Source: Castellaniella sp. | GTDB lineage: Bacteria > Pseudomonadota > Gammaproteobacteria > Burkholderiales > Burkholderiaceae_B | NCBI RefSeq assembly: GCF_004321985.1 | Contig: NZ_SCQN01000005.1 | Span: 54,329-118,328 of the forward strand | Length of the DNA: 64,000 bases | Direction: 5' to 3' | Part shown: piece after piece, positions 7,652 through 17,047 of the stretch | Layout: every line of letters begins with the position of its first letter | Numbering within the stretch: position 1 is the stretch's first letter | The notes under the pieces: generated by a model | Database searches by the model: none | What the model was told of the DNA's origin: nothing | What the model saw: only the letters and a program-made list of their open reading frames with translations | Position numbers and translations under genes: made by a program

Positions 7652-8900
7652 AGAGCACCCCGCCCACGAACCCGCACACCCGTCCCTGACCGCCTTCCTG
7701 GCGCTGGGATTTCGTCCGCTGTACCTGGCGGGCACGGCCTGGGCACTGATCTCGATCGCCTTGTGGATTTACGCGCCACAGCTCTTGGGCGCGCCACTTT
7801 CACTGGTGGCCTGGCACGCGCACGAAATGCTGTGGGGCTTCATCATCACCATTGCGGTCGGCTTCCTGCTGACTGCAAGCGCTACCTGGACCGGCTTCAA
7901 TCCGTTGCACGGCCGTCCCCTGGGCGGACTGATGGTGCTTTGGCTGATCGCCCGCATTGGTTTCTTGTTCGGTGGCGTGACTGGATTCTGGTTCGCAACG
8001 GCTGCGGAACTGCTGTTCTTCCTGACGGCTGCGGTCTGCCTGGCCCGCGTGGTCCTGAAGGGCCATAGCCAGCGCAACTACGGATTGCCGCTGCTGGTAC
8101 TGGCGCTGGGGGTGGCCGACCTGCTGTACTTGCTGGCCGCACTGCGCGGCGACTACGTCGTGCTCATGCAGCGCTTCGATCTGGGACTCATCGGCATGGC
8201 CACCATTGCCCTGCTGATCGCCCGTCGCGTGATCCCGTTCTTCTCCATGCGCATGGTGCCCGGCCTGAAGATTCCCATGCTGACCCGATCCGGCCAGGCA
8301 CAGATGGTCTTCAGCGTGGCAGCGCTGGCGGCCGGATTGCTGCATTGGCCCGTCGCCATGGCAGCCGCTCTCGCGCTCACCGGCCTCATCAGCCTGGTCC
8401 AGATCGCCTACTGGAACCCAGCAGCCGTGCTGCACAAGCCCATGCTCTGGATCTTGTATCTGGGGTACACATTCATCGCCCTGGGCCTGCTGGCGGCGGC
8501 CGTTCAAATCAGCGGCCTGTTCGCTCCCACGCTGCTGCACGGCGTGCTCGCACGCTCCGCGACCCACGTCCATCTGATCGGTCTGGCAGGCTTCTGCGTA
8601 CTCATCATCGGCATGGTGACGCGGACCGCACTGGGACACCTGGGGCGGCCACTGGCGCTGGATCGCAGCATGCTCGCCAGCTACTGGCTGATGATCCTGG
8701 CCGCTCTGCTGCGGCTGGCCGCACTCTGGCCATCGACGGTCAGCGTGCATCTGTTGCATCTGGCAGCCGCAGCCTGGATCCTGTGCATGGGGCTGTATCT
8801 GTGGCGCTTCGCGCCCTTGCTCATCCGCCCGCGGCCCGCCAAACCCGCACCCGCGGCGGTGCCCCGGGAACCCATCGTGCCAGCTCCTCAGGCCCACTGA
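7629..8900 (+). CDS. nnrS: NnrS family protein
   Basis: NnrS is a haem- and copper-containing membrane protein with about twelve helices that relieves nitric oxide stress, often by protecting metal centres from NO. The 423-residue product shows the family features: an N-terminal ALGFRPLYL segment, LSLVAWHAHEMLWGF with conserved His residues, a central IARRVIPFFSMRMVPG segment and HLIGLAGFCVLIIGMVTRTALGHLGRPL near the C terminus. The frame is open from 7527, but the ATG at 7629, followed by MSRLVNIEEHPAHEP, is chosen because it follows a GATGGA stretch. It precedes nsrR by 12 bp. Confidence 0.93.
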   Translation: MSRLVNIEEHPAHEPAHPSLTAFLALGFRPLYLAGTAWALISIALWIYAPQLLGAPLSLVAWHAHEMLWGFIITIAVGFLLTASATWTGFNPLHGRPLGGLMVLWLIARIGFLFGGVTGFWFATAAELLFFLTAAVCLARVVLKGHSQRNYGLPLLVLALGVADLLYLLAALRGDYVVLMQRFDLGLIGMATIALLIARRVIPFFSMRMVPGLKIPMLTRSGQAQMVFSVAALAAGLLHWPVAMAAALALTGLISLVQIAYWNPAAVLHKPMLWILYLGYTFIALGLLAAAVQISGLFAPTLLHGVLARSATHVHLIGLAGFCVLIIGMVTRTALGHLGRPLALDRSMLASYWLMILAALLRLAALWPSTVSVHLLHLAAAAWILCMGLYLWRFAPLLIRPRPAKPAPAAVPREPIVPAPQAH

Positions 8901-8912
8901 GCGAATTGCGTC

Positions 8913-9368
8913 ATGCGTCTGACGAACATGAGCGACTACGCGGTGCGTCTGCTGATCTACCTCAGTGGACACCGCGACCGCCTGTGCACCATCGCCGAGA
9001 TCGCCCGAGCCTATGACATTTCAGAACCGCATCTGATGAAGATCACGCACCGTCTGGCCCAGCGTGGCTGGATCCGTACGGTGCGCGGCAAGAACGGCGG
9101 CATGGCGCTAGCGCACGAGCCCGATGACATCCGCCTGGGCGACCTGATCCGCGATATGGAAAACGATCTGACGCTGGTCGAATGCATGGGAACAGACAAC
9201 CACTGCATTCTGAGCGGCCGCTGCGGCCTGACCGCCATCGTGACAAAGGCGCTTCAGGCCTTCATGGATACCCTGAACGCCCACACACTGGCCGACGTGC
9301 TGCCCCTGTCCTCGCCGTCATCCCAGGGCAAGGCGCCTGCGGTCGTGCACGCACGCCGCAGAGCCTGA
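8913..9368 (+). CDS. nsrR: NO-sensing Rrf2-family repressor NsrR
   Basis: NsrR is an Fe-S cluster repressor that releases DNA when the cluster reacts with nitric oxide. The 151-residue protein has the Rrf2 winged helix at residues 1-75 (starting MRLTNMSDYAVRLLIYL) and three conserved Cys in the order VEC-x6-C-x5-C, as in NsrR and unlike the IscR spacing. It is the third gene of the globin-nnrS-nsrR unit and likely represses its own operon through the candidate site at 7171-7193. The C-terminal 20 residues are basic and variable. Confidence 0.92.
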   Translation: MRLTNMSDYAVRLLIYLSGHRDRLCTIAEIARAYDISEPHLMKITHRLAQRGWIRTVRGKNGGMALAHEPDDIRLGDLIRDMENDLTLVECMGTDNHCILSGRCGLTAIVTKALQAFMDTLNAHTLADVLPLSSPSSQGKAPAVVHARRRA

Positions 9369-9386
9369 ACCCCGGAAATCCCCCAA

Positions 9387-10586
9387 TCAGACGCGATCGC
9401 AGCGGATCGTGATTGGGTGATTGCGCAGGCCCTCGATCACCTGATCGGTCACATCCCCGTCCACGTCGGTAACGGCATAGCCGATCTTCCCACGAGTCTG
9501 CAGTTGCTGGCTGACGATGTTGAGGCCATATTCGCCCATCAGATTGCTCAGCGCGCCCATGGCGCCCGGCACGTTCTGGTGAATGTGGATGATGCGCGCC
9601 GTGCCCGCCAGTTCGTGATAGGGAATCTCGGGAAAATTCACCGCGCCCTTGGTGGTGCCGCTGCCGATGAAGCGCTTGAGCTTTTCGGCGACTTCACGGC
9701 CGATGTTTTCCTGGGATTCCTGCGTGCTGCCGCCAACGTGGGGCGTGAGGATCACGTTCTGCAACCCGCGCAACGGGCTGTCCAGACCCTCTTCACGGCT
9801 CTTGGGTTCGGTGGGAAACACATCGACGGCCGCCCCAGACAGATGGCCTGATTTCAGGGCGCGGTGCAGCGCCGGGATATCGACCACCGTGCCGCGCGAC
9901 GCGTTGATGAGAATGCTGCCCGGCTTCATGGCTGCAATGGCGTCCGCGTCCATGAGGTTGGCCGTTTCCTTGCCGCCCGGCACATGCAGCGTCACCACGT
10001 CGACCTGCGCCAGGAACTTCTTCAGCGAACTGGTGGCGTGCGCATTGCCGATAGGCAGCTTGGCCTCGATGTCGTGGTAGAGCACACGCATGCCCAGCGA
10101 CTCCGCCAGGATACCGACCTGGGAGCCGATGTTGCCATAGCCGATGATGCCCAGCGTCTTGCCGCGCGCCTCGTAGGCGCCGTCGGCGGTCTTGTCCCAG
10201 AAGCCCTCGTGCACGCGCGCATTCTTTTCCGGAATACGGCGCAGCAACAGGATGGTTTCACCCAGCACTAGCTCGGCCACCGAGCGGGTATTCGAAAATG
10301 GGGCGTTGAAGACCGGAATCCCGCGCAATGCGGCCGTCTCCAGATCCACCTGGTTGGTACCGATACAGAAACAGCCGACGGCGCGAAGATCCGGCAGGCC
10401 GGACAGTGCCTTCTGGTCAAGATGCGTCCGGGAACGGATTCCCACGACATGCGCCCCCTGCATGGCTTCGCGCAGGGCGTCGCCGGTGAGCGCACCCGGA
10501 TACGTCACAACTTCGTCGAACCCAGCCGCCACGAAGACTTCCTTGGCACTGGCGTGGATGTTTTCGAACAGAACGATGCGTGTCAT
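9387..10586 (-). CDS. serA: D-3-phosphoglycerate dehydrogenase
   Basis: SerA oxidises 3-phosphoglycerate with NAD in the first step of serine synthesis. The 399-residue protein has the short, E. coli-like architecture: substrate- and NAD-binding domains with the Rossmann motif GYGNIG (residues 149-154), catalytic segments NASRGT and LTPHVGGST, and a C-terminal ACT domain (about 325-399) that binds serine for feedback inhibition. An AAGGG ribosome binding site precedes the ATG. A promoter with TTGACC and TAATAT lies 62-90 bases upstream. It is convergent with nsrR, with only 18 bp between. Confidence 0.95.
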   Translation of the reverse strand: MTRIVLFENIHASAKEVFVAAGFDEVVTYPGALTGDALREAMQGAHVVGIRSRTHLDQKALSGLPDLRAVGCFCIGTNQVDLETAALRGIPVFNAPFSNTRSVAELVLGETILLLRRIPEKNARVHEGFWDKTADGAYEARGKTLGIIGYGNIGSQVGILAESLGMRVLYHDIEAKLPIGNAHATSSLKKFLAQVDVVTLHVPGGKETANLMDADAIAAMKPGSILINASRGTVVDIPALHRALKSGHLSGAAVDVFPTEPKSREEGLDSPLRGLQNVILTPHVGGSTQESQENIGREVAEKLKRFIGSGTTKGAVNFPEIPYHELAGTARIIHIHQNVPGAMGALSNLMGEYGLNIVSQQLQTRGKIGYAVTDVDGDVTDQVIEGLRNHPITIRCDRV

Positions 10587-10648
10587 CTCAACCCTTTACG
10601 GCTAGTCAAAAAAAACGTTTATTGTGCGGTACAGCAAAGTACACATGG

Positions 10649-10676
10649 ATATTAACCATTTTATGATCATGGTCAA
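10649..10676 (-). promoter_or_regulatory. Candidate sigma-70 promoter of serA
   Basis: On the minus strand, TTGACC (10676-10671) and TAATAT (10654-10649) are separated by 16 bp. This leaves a leader of about 55 nt before the serA ATG and contains an A-rich run just before the gene. Confidence 0.45.
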
Positions 10677-10792
10677 TGCACCATACGATCGGATTTTGCG
10701 GCTTGTCCCGCTCAACAGCGCAGCGCCATACGCAATCGTCGCGTCATCGTGGTAGGCTTGTCAGGTTACCGAAAGTCCATATAAAGTCGACC

Positions 10793-12949
10793 ATGTCTTC
10801 TTCCGCCACACCCGTTTCTGCCACCCACCCAGCGACTGCGCCCCAGGATCTTTTCCCCCGCACACCCAATCTGGCGGACCCGGACACCGACCATCTGCGC
10901 GCCACGCTTCGCCAATATTTCCTGTCGACCTTCGACCGCTACGAATCTCTGTTCCAGTGCCTGGCCAATGATGAAGCGTACTACGTCAAGGCGATCGCGT
11001 TGCGCCACCCACTGATTTTCTACTTTGGCCACACCGCGACGTTCTTCGTCAACAAGCTGCTGCTGACGCGCCTGATCGATCAACGCCTGGATCATCGGCT
11101 GGAGTCGGTCTTCGCGGTCGGCGTGGACGAAATGAGCTGGGATGATCTGGACGATGCCCATTATGAATGGCCCACCGTGGCCGAGGTCCGCGCCTATCGC
11201 GACCGGGTCCGTACTCTGGTTTGCGATCTGATCGACCACGCCCCGCTGAAATCACCCATTGACTGGCAGAACCCCTGGTGGGCCATCATCATGGGTATCG
11301 AGCACGAGCGCATCCACCTGGAGACCTCGTCGGTGCTCATCCGCCAACATGCCCTGAAATATGTGCGGCCCGTGGACGCCTGGGCGCCGCGCACGGACAC
11401 CCGAGAAGATGCGCCCGAGAACACACCGCTGCGCGTGCCGGGCGGCACCGTGACGCTGGGCAAATCCTTCAGCGACCCGCAATATGGGTGGGACAACGAA
11501 TACGGCCGACATAGCGCCAGGATCGAATCCTTCCTCGCCAGCAAATACCTGGTCAGCAACCAGGAGTTCCTGGCCTTCGTCGAGGCCGGCGGTTACCGCA
11601 ACCACCACAACTGGACGGAAGAAGGCCGCCAATGGCTGGACTTCAGCCACGCCGAACACCCGACGTTTTGGGTCAAGAAGACCCAGGGCTGGTCGCTGCG
11701 GTTGATGACCCACGAAGTCCCCATGCCGTGGGCCTGGCCCGTCGAGGTCAACTACCTCGAAGCCAAGGCCTTCTGCAACTGGAAGGCATCGGAAACAGGC
11801 GAACCCGTGCGCCTGCCCACCGAAGACGAATGGTACCGGCTGTACGATGCGGCTGGCCTGAAGGATCCCTCCGATGCGCCGTGCGCAGCCAACCTGCACC
11901 TGGACCATGGGGCCTCTTCCTGCCCGGTCGACATCTATGCACAGGGTGACTGGTTTGATGTGGTGGGCAACGTCTGGCAGTGGACCGAGACGCCGACCTA
12001 CCCGTTCGATGGGTTCGACGTGCACCCCATCTACGACGATTTCACTACGCCCACGTTCGACGGACGCCACAACCTGATGAAGGGCGGCTCCTGGATTGCG
12101 TGCGGCAACGAGGCCGTGCGCGCCTCACGCTACGCCTTCCGGCGGCACTTCTTCCAGCATGCAGGCTTCCGCTATGTGATTTCGCACGCGCCGGCCGAGG
12201 CGCCTGCCGCCTATTACGAAACCGACAAGCTCATGTCGGAATACGCCGAATTCCATTACGGTGACACCTACTTCGACGTCCCCAACTTCCCGCAGACACT
12301 GGCCAAGCTGGGCGTACAGGCCATGGGCGAGCGGCCCCGCCGGCGGGCGCTGGATCTGGGGTGTGCGTCCGGGCGCGCCACGTTCGAACTGGCCCGCGCC
12401 TTCGAGCACGTGACGGGCGTGGACTTCTCGGCGCGCTTCATCAACCAGGGCGTACACCTGGTCCAGACCGGCCATCTGCGCTACACCCTGACCGACGAAG
12501 GCCAACTCGTCTCCTACAAGTCGCGCAGCCTGGCTGAACTCGACCTGAAGGATGCGGCCACGCGTGTGGAATTCTTCCAGGGCGACGCCTGCAATCTCAA
12601 GCCACAGTTCACTGGCTATGACCTGGTGCTGGCCGCCAACCTGATCGACCGGCTGTACGACCCCGCCCGCTTCCTGGACCAGATCCACGAACGCATCGTG
12701 GCCGGCGGCCTGCTGATGATCGCCTCACCCTACACCTGGCTCGAGGAACATACGCCCCGCGACGCGTGGATAGGCGGCTTCAAGAAAGACGCCGAGAACT
12801 ACACCACGCTGGACGGCCTGAAGGCGCACCTGGGGGCTCACTTCCGCCTGATCTCGGAGCCCACCGACATACCGTTCGTCATCCGCGAGACGCGGCACAA
12901 ATTCCAGCACACGCTCTCGGAACTCACGATCTGGGAGCGGCTGGAATGA
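10793..12949 (+). CDS. ovoA: 5-histidylcysteine sulfoxide synthase / methyltransferase OvoA (ovothiol synthesis)
   Basis: OvoA joins cysteine to histidine with oxygen at a non-haem iron centre; its C-terminal methyltransferase then methylates the thiohistidine to give ovothiol A. The 718-residue protein shows the OvoA-specific RHPLIFYFGH segment (residues 71-80), the iron ligands HERIHLE (HX3HXE, 171-177), a formylglycine-enzyme-like sulfoxide synthase domain to about residue 480 ending in GGSWIACGNEAVRASR, and a SAM-binding motif LDLGCASGR near residue 520. EgtB lacks this methyltransferase, so OvoA is preferred. The frame opens at 10676, but the ATG at 10793 gives the family start. The PLP lyase that completes the pathway is not obvious nearby. 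Confidence 0.92.
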   Translation: MSSSATPVSATHPATAPQDLFPRTPNLADPDTDHLRATLRQYFLSTFDRYESLFQCLANDEAYYVKAIALRHPLIFYFGHTATFFVNKLLLTRLIDQRLDHRLESVFAVGVDEMSWDDLDDAHYEWPTVAEVRAYRDRVRTLVCDLIDHAPLKSPIDWQNPWWAIIMGIEHERIHLETSSVLIRQHALKYVRPVDAWAPRTDTREDAPENTPLRVPGGTVTLGKSFSDPQYGWDNEYGRHSARIESFLASKYLVSNQEFLAFVEAGGYRNHHNWTEEGRQWLDFSHAEHPTFWVKKTQGWSLRLMTHEVPMPWAWPVEVNYLEAKAFCNWKASETGEPVRLPTEDEWYRLYDAAGLKDPSDAPCAANLHLDHGASSCPVDIYAQGDWFDVVGNVWQWTETPTYPFDGFDVHPIYDDFTTPTFDGRHNLMKGGSWIACGNEAVRASRYAFRRHFFQHAGFRYVISHAPAEAPAAYYETDKLMSEYAEFHYGDTYFDVPNFPQTLAKLGVQAMGERPRRRALDLGCASGRATFELARAFEHVTGVDFSARFINQGVHLVQTGHLRYTLTDEGQLVSYKSRSLAELDLKDAATRVEFFQGDACNLKPQFTGYDLVLAANLIDRLYDPARFLDQIHERIVAGGLLMIASPYTWLEEHTPRDAWIGGFKKDAENYTTLDGLKAHLGAHFRLISEPTDIPFVIRETRHKFQHTLSELTIWERLE

Positions 12950-13037
12950 CACCGGGGGACGCGGGGCGGCCATCAGCCGGCCCCACGATCCCACGCTGCA
13001 CTGCCCGGCCCGAAGTCGCCTGATCCCTCACATCATC

Positions 13038-14447
13038 ATGTCGCCGACCATTTTCGATCTCCAGGCCGCACTCGCATCGGGTACCGCCACGTCGCTCACA
13101 CTCACCCAACAGGCGCTGGACCGTGCCGAGGATCCTGCGGGCCAGGGAAAGACAGTCTTCACGCGGATCTACCGTGAGCGGGCTCTGGCCGCAGCGCGCG
13201 CCTCGGACGCACTGCGCCAGGCGGGACTGTGCCGTTCGCCACTGGAAGGCTTGCCGATCTCCGTGAAGGACCTGTTCGACGTGGCGGGCGAAACCACCCT
13301 CGCGGGGTCCCGGGTCTTGCGGGATGCGCCCGCGGCCCGGCGCCATGCGGTGGTCGTGCAGCGCCTGCTGAACGCCGGAGCGATCCTCACCGCAAAGACC
13401 AACATGGTCGAATTCGCCTTCTCGGGAGTGGGTCTGAATCCGCACAACGGGACGCCCAGCAGCCCGTGGGACCGGGAGACCAGCCGCATTCCGGGCGGGT
13501 CCTCGTCCGGAGCGGGGGTGGCCGTAGCCGACGGCCTGTCCGTCGTGTCCATCGGATCGGATACAGGCGGCTCCGTGCGCATCCCTTCGGCCTTCTGTGG
13601 CGTGACGGGCTTCAAGCCCACAGCACGACGGGTTCCCACCCGGGGCGCGCTGCCGCTGTCCACAACACTGGATTCGCTGGGCGGGCTGGCGCCGTCCGTG
13701 GCCTGCTGCGCCGTGGTCGACGCGATCCTGTCGGACACTCTGGATCGAGACCCCCCCAACGATAGCGACAGCACCGAAGCCGGGGACCATTCGTTCGGAA
13801 TCATCACCCCCTTGCCGATCAACCGTCTGCATCTGGCCATCCCCGCCAACGGGGCCCTGGACGGCACCGACGAAACGGTGCGGGCGACATTCGAGCGCGC
13901 CATCCAAAGCCTGAAACAGGCAGGCGCCACCGTGACCACCATCACCATCCCGGAATTCGACCGACTGGCCGACATCAACGCCAAAGGCGGGTTCACGGGT
14001 GCCGAGGCCTGGGCCTGGCATCAATCACTGGTAACCACCCGCGAACAGGAATACGACCCCAGAGTCGCCTCGCGGATCCTGCGATGCCGCACCATGACAG
14101 CCGCCGATTACATCGAACTGATCGCGGCGCGGCGGGCCTGGATCGCAGCCGTGGAACAGCGGCTCCAGGGGTACGACGCAATGCTCATGCCCACGGTTCC
14201 GATCGTGGCGCCTGCCATCCAGGCGCTGGTGGATTCCGATGAGGCCTACTTCGCCGCCAACCGCCTGATTCTGCGGAATCCGACATTCATCAATTTCCTG
14301 GACGGCTGCGCGCTGTCGATCCCATGCCACCCGCAGGACCAGGCCCCCGTAGGACTCATGGTCGCGGGACCGGCCATGAGCGACCGCCACATCCTGAACG
14401 TAGGATCGGCCATCGAACGGGTGCTGGATACGATCCGGCATGCCTGA
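13038..14447 (+). CDS. Amidase, amidase-signature family
   Basis: A hydrolase of 469 residues with the complete Ser-Ser-Lys triad: Lys77 in ISVKDLF, the cis-Ser in GGSSSG (Ser155), and the nucleophile Ser179 in DTGGSVR. It is probably a small-amide hydrolase; the FAFSGVGLNPHNGTP segment is frequent in AtzE/GatA-like catabolic amidases. It is not GatA of the tRNA amidotransferase, because no gatB or gatC is adjacent. It is convergent with a GntR regulator and an NCS1 permease. The three may together serve uptake and breakdown of a nucleobase, hydantoin or related amide (inference). Confidence 0.85.
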   Translation: MSPTIFDLQAALASGTATSLTLTQQALDRAEDPAGQGKTVFTRIYRERALAAARASDALRQAGLCRSPLEGLPISVKDLFDVAGETTLAGSRVLRDAPAARRHAVVVQRLLNAGAILTAKTNMVEFAFSGVGLNPHNGTPSSPWDRETSRIPGGSSSGAGVAVADGLSVVSIGSDTGGSVRIPSAFCGVTGFKPTARRVPTRGALPLSTTLDSLGGLAPSVACCAVVDAILSDTLDRDPPNDSDSTEAGDHSFGIITPLPINRLHLAIPANGALDGTDETVRATFERAIQSLKQAGATVTTITIPEFDRLADINAKGGFTGAEAWAWHQSLVTTREQEYDPRVASRILRCRTMTAADYIELIAARRAWIAAVEQRLQGYDAMLMPTVPIVAPAIQALVDSDEAYFAANRLILRNPTFINFLDGCALSIPCHPQDQAPVGLMVAGPAMSDRHILNVGSAIERVLDTIRHA

Positions 14448-14539
14448 CACGGCATTCAGCGCTGCCCGCAGATGGCGATGCCGACATCCCTGCTTTCTGC
14501 CATCCTCAAAAGGCGCTGGTACTCTGGCGCTGCAACCGT

Positions 14540-15229
14540 TCATGACGCTGGTGTTTCAACCCCCCACCAGCGCATGGTGCCGGCAAAATGACGACGCACA
14601 GCTTCCATGGAGCCGCTCTGCTGTCCTTCGAGAATGGCGTCCATGATGACGAGATGCTCGTCCATCGCAGGGATGATGCGCTCTGGCAGGAACCGGCGCG
14701 ACAGCTGCAAGACGGTGATGCGATCATGGTTGCTGGCATACACGCGCGCCGCCAGCTCGTTGTCCAGCGCATCCGCCAGCGTCAGGTGCATTTTCCAGTC
14801 CACGTCCATGGCCCAGCGCTGCAGCTTGGGGGTGATGCCCTCCAATGCCTGTGCCCGCACGGCTGCGTGCTCGTCGCGCAGCGCATCCAGGCCGTTTCCG
14901 GGTCCCCGTTCCGCCAGCACCCTCGCACCCTCCTGGTCCAGCATGCAGCGCAAGTGGAAACAGGCCTGGACCGTGTCGGGAGTCGGCTCGATGACGAGCA
15001 CGCCACGCTTGGGCAGGATCCTGACCAACCCCACCGACTCGGCATGCTTCACCGCCTCGCGCACGGGCGCGAGGGGCAGCCCGGAGCGCTCGACCAGTTC
15101 AGCCACCGACACCATCTGGCCGGCCCGGACCTCGCCATTGAACAACAGGTCCCTGAATGCCAGGAACGCCTGGTCGGCCAGCAAGGGATCCTGCCCCTTG
15201 GGTTTCTTGAAAGCCGCCCTATTGATCAC
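14540..15229 (-). CDS. GntR family transcriptional regulator, FCD subfamily
   Basis: A 229-residue regulator with an N-terminal winged helix (DQAFLAFRDLLFNGEVRAGQMV, then LAPVREAVKHAESVGLV at about residues 15-75) and an all-helical FCD ligand domain. The GTG at 15229 is chosen: it overlaps the stop of the NCS1 permease gene as GTGA and has a strong GAGGA ribosome binding site six bases upstream. The open frame to 15370 would overlap the permease by more than 140 bp. It probably senses the permease substrate or its product. A 24-bp dyad at 16787-16810 is a candidate operator. Confidence 0.88.
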   Translation of the reverse strand: MINRAAFKKPKGQDPLLADQAFLAFRDLLFNGEVRAGQMVSVAELVERSGLPLAPVREAVKHAESVGLVRILPKRGVLVIEPTPDTVQACFHLRCMLDQEGARVLAERGPGNGLDALRDEHAAVRAQALEGITPKLQRWAMDVDWKMHLTLADALDNELAARVYASNHDRITVLQLSRRFLPERIIPAMDEHLVIMDAILEGQQSGSMEAVRRHFAGTMRWWGVETPAS

Positions 15230-16713
15230 GCCACTTCCTCGCCCTGATCCTTGCGCAGGCCACCCTCGACATTGACGTACGGATGCTTCATGGCTGGCAG
15301 GCGGCACAGGAAGAAATACAGCACGCCGCCGATGACGACACCAAAGAACCAGCCATAGATCCCCCACCACTCCGGCAGCCAGTTCGTGAGGTGCGGCAAC
15401 ACGCTGGAGAACAGGGCCCCAACCAGAGTGGCGATCAAGGCGGCCATGTTCCAGCCGCGATGGTACTGATACCGGCCGGATTCGCGGTACAGGTCCTCGA
15501 CGCTGACCTGGCCCCTCGCGATCAGGTAGTAGTCCACCAGGATGATGCCCAGCAGCGGTCCCATGACTGCGCCTATGGCGCTCACGAACACGGCCGCATT
15601 ACCGTCCCATGGAGCAAAGGGATACAGGCACAGCGCGATCACGGCCGTGATGTAGCCACCGCCCTTGAAGCTGATCTTGTGCGGGAAGGCGTTGGAAATG
15701 TCGAACGCAGGCGACACGAAATTCGCCACGACGTTGATGCCCAGGGTTGCGATCGCAAAGGTCAGCGCCGCGAGCAGCGCGAGGAACCAGCTGTCGAACT
15801 TGGCGGAAATCTGTTCGGGATGCAAAAGGACCTCGCCATAGACCTGGTAAGCGGCAATGGTGGTCACGCCGGCGACCAGCGAGAAGAGGATCAGGTTGAC
15901 CGGCAGACCCCACAGATTTCCCTTGCGCACCACGGACTTGTCCGGGGCATAGCGGGCGAAGTCGCAAAAATTCAGATAGAGCGCCGCAAAATAGGTGATC
16001 CAGGTCGCCCCCACCGCGAAGAGCGCCGAGAGCGAGCCCGGTTCTCCGGGAACCCCCGCGTCATGGGTTTCCTTCAGCAGCAGATCGCGCGGAATCCCGT
16101 GCTCCAGCGACAGGCCTCCGGCCTTGATGGTCAGGCCCACCGCCAGCACCAGCATCGCCACCCACACGGCAGGGCCAGCCCAGTCCTGGAACCTGCGCAC
16201 GGTCTCCATGCCGTTCTGGATGATGAGCAACTGCAACGCCCACACCACCACGAAACAGATCACGTCGAGCGTCGAATGCCCCAACAGGTGCGAGGTCTGG
16301 TGAAACGCCATCATGGTCGGGTAGCGGGTGAGCAACGCCACAATGGCCCATGAAGCCGCCGCAGTCTGCGCGCCATACCAGAAGCAGGCGACGACTGCGC
16401 GCACGAGGGCGGGCAGATTCGCGCCCCATACGCCGAACGAAGCGCGGGCGAGCACCGGATAGGGCACCCCCGTCTTTACACCCGCGAACCCCACCAGATT
16501 CATGATGGCGAAAATCACCAGCGAACTGAGACCGATGGCAATGAGGAAATTGAGAAAGCTGCCGCACAGCAGAAAGAGGCTGGCAGCCAGGTAATACCCC
16601 CAGAGGCTATGCACATCCGACGTCCAGACGTTGAAGATGCTGAAGGCTCCCCACCGGCGCACGACCGCCGGGGCCAAGTCTTCGTTGTACAAGCCGCGTG
16701 TTGCGTTTTCCAT
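15226..16713 (-). CDS. NCS1 family nucleobase/hydantoin-type permease
   Basis: A sodium- or proton-coupled permease with twelve hydrophobic helices (495 residues from the ATG at 16713). Diagnostic NCS1 features are the N-terminal NEDLAPAVVRRWGAFSIFNVWTSD stretch and GFAGVKTGVPYPVLARASFG in helix 3. NCS1 members carry cytosine, uracil, allantoin, hydantoins or thiamine, and the sequence alone does not settle which. An alternative ATG at 16764 adds 17 residues unlike the family start. It is translationally coupled to the GntR regulator and faces the amidase, supporting a shared catabolic role. Confidence 0.87.
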   Translation of the reverse strand: MENATRGLYNEDLAPAVVRRWGAFSIFNVWTSDVHSLWGYYLAASLFLLCGSFLNFLIAIGLSSLVIFAIMNLVGFAGVKTGVPYPVLARASFGVWGANLPALVRAVVACFWYGAQTAAASWAIVALLTRYPTMMAFHQTSHLLGHSTLDVICFVVVWALQLLIIQNGMETVRRFQDWAGPAVWVAMLVLAVGLTIKAGGLSLEHGIPRDLLLKETHDAGVPGEPGSLSALFAVGATWITYFAALYLNFCDFARYAPDKSVVRKGNLWGLPVNLILFSLVAGVTTIAAYQVYGEVLLHPEQISAKFDSWFLALLAALTFAIATLGINVVANFVSPAFDISNAFPHKISFKGGGYITAVIALCLYPFAPWDGNAAVFVSAIGAVMGPLLGIILVDYYLIARGQVSVEDLYRESGRYQYHRGWNMAALIATLVGALFSSVLPHLTNWLPEWWGIYGWFFGVVIGGVLYFFLCRLPAMKHPYVNVEGGLRKDQGEEVA

Positions 16714-16786
16714 GCTGAACGTCCCAAGAAAGGGGGAAGGATGCGTGGATGGCTGAAACAGCATAGGAAGCAGGCCATCAAGCCAT

Positions 16787-16810
16787 CTAACATTTAATGA
16801 TATATGTTAG
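16787..16810. promoter_or_regulatory. 24-bp dyad upstream of the NCS1 permease, candidate GntR operator
   Basis: Perfect 7-bp arms CTAACAT (16787-16793) and ATGTTAG (16804-16810) are separated by ten AT-rich bases. The dyad is 74 bases upstream of the permease start and is the clearest symmetry in the 334-bp gap between the permease and the downstream ABC transporter operon. Assignment to the GntR regulator is inference from proximity. The rest of the gap shows no other feature I can support. Confidence 0.4.
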
Positions 16811-17047
16811 TAGACATGTTGCCTATCATAAATCTGGACTAACTTCTGAAAAATTAGGGAGTTTCCCTAAAGTCCGCGACCAGCCGACCTCCCCACCCCA
16901 GGACCTTCCATCGAGCCAAACGAAACCCCGGTAATATGCAAAGAGTCGGAAATACTTTGCAGCCCGCAAGAGGCGTCATTAGAATCAAATCCTATAAAAC
17001 GTGGACGCCATATAACGTCGCGAACTAATTCATAAAAGGTCTGACTC

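Noticed and set aside
10663..10676. FNR-like ATGATCATGGTCAA between serA and ovoA
   Set aside because: Only 8 of 10 bases match, and the right half is better read as the TTGACC -35 of serA on the minus strand.
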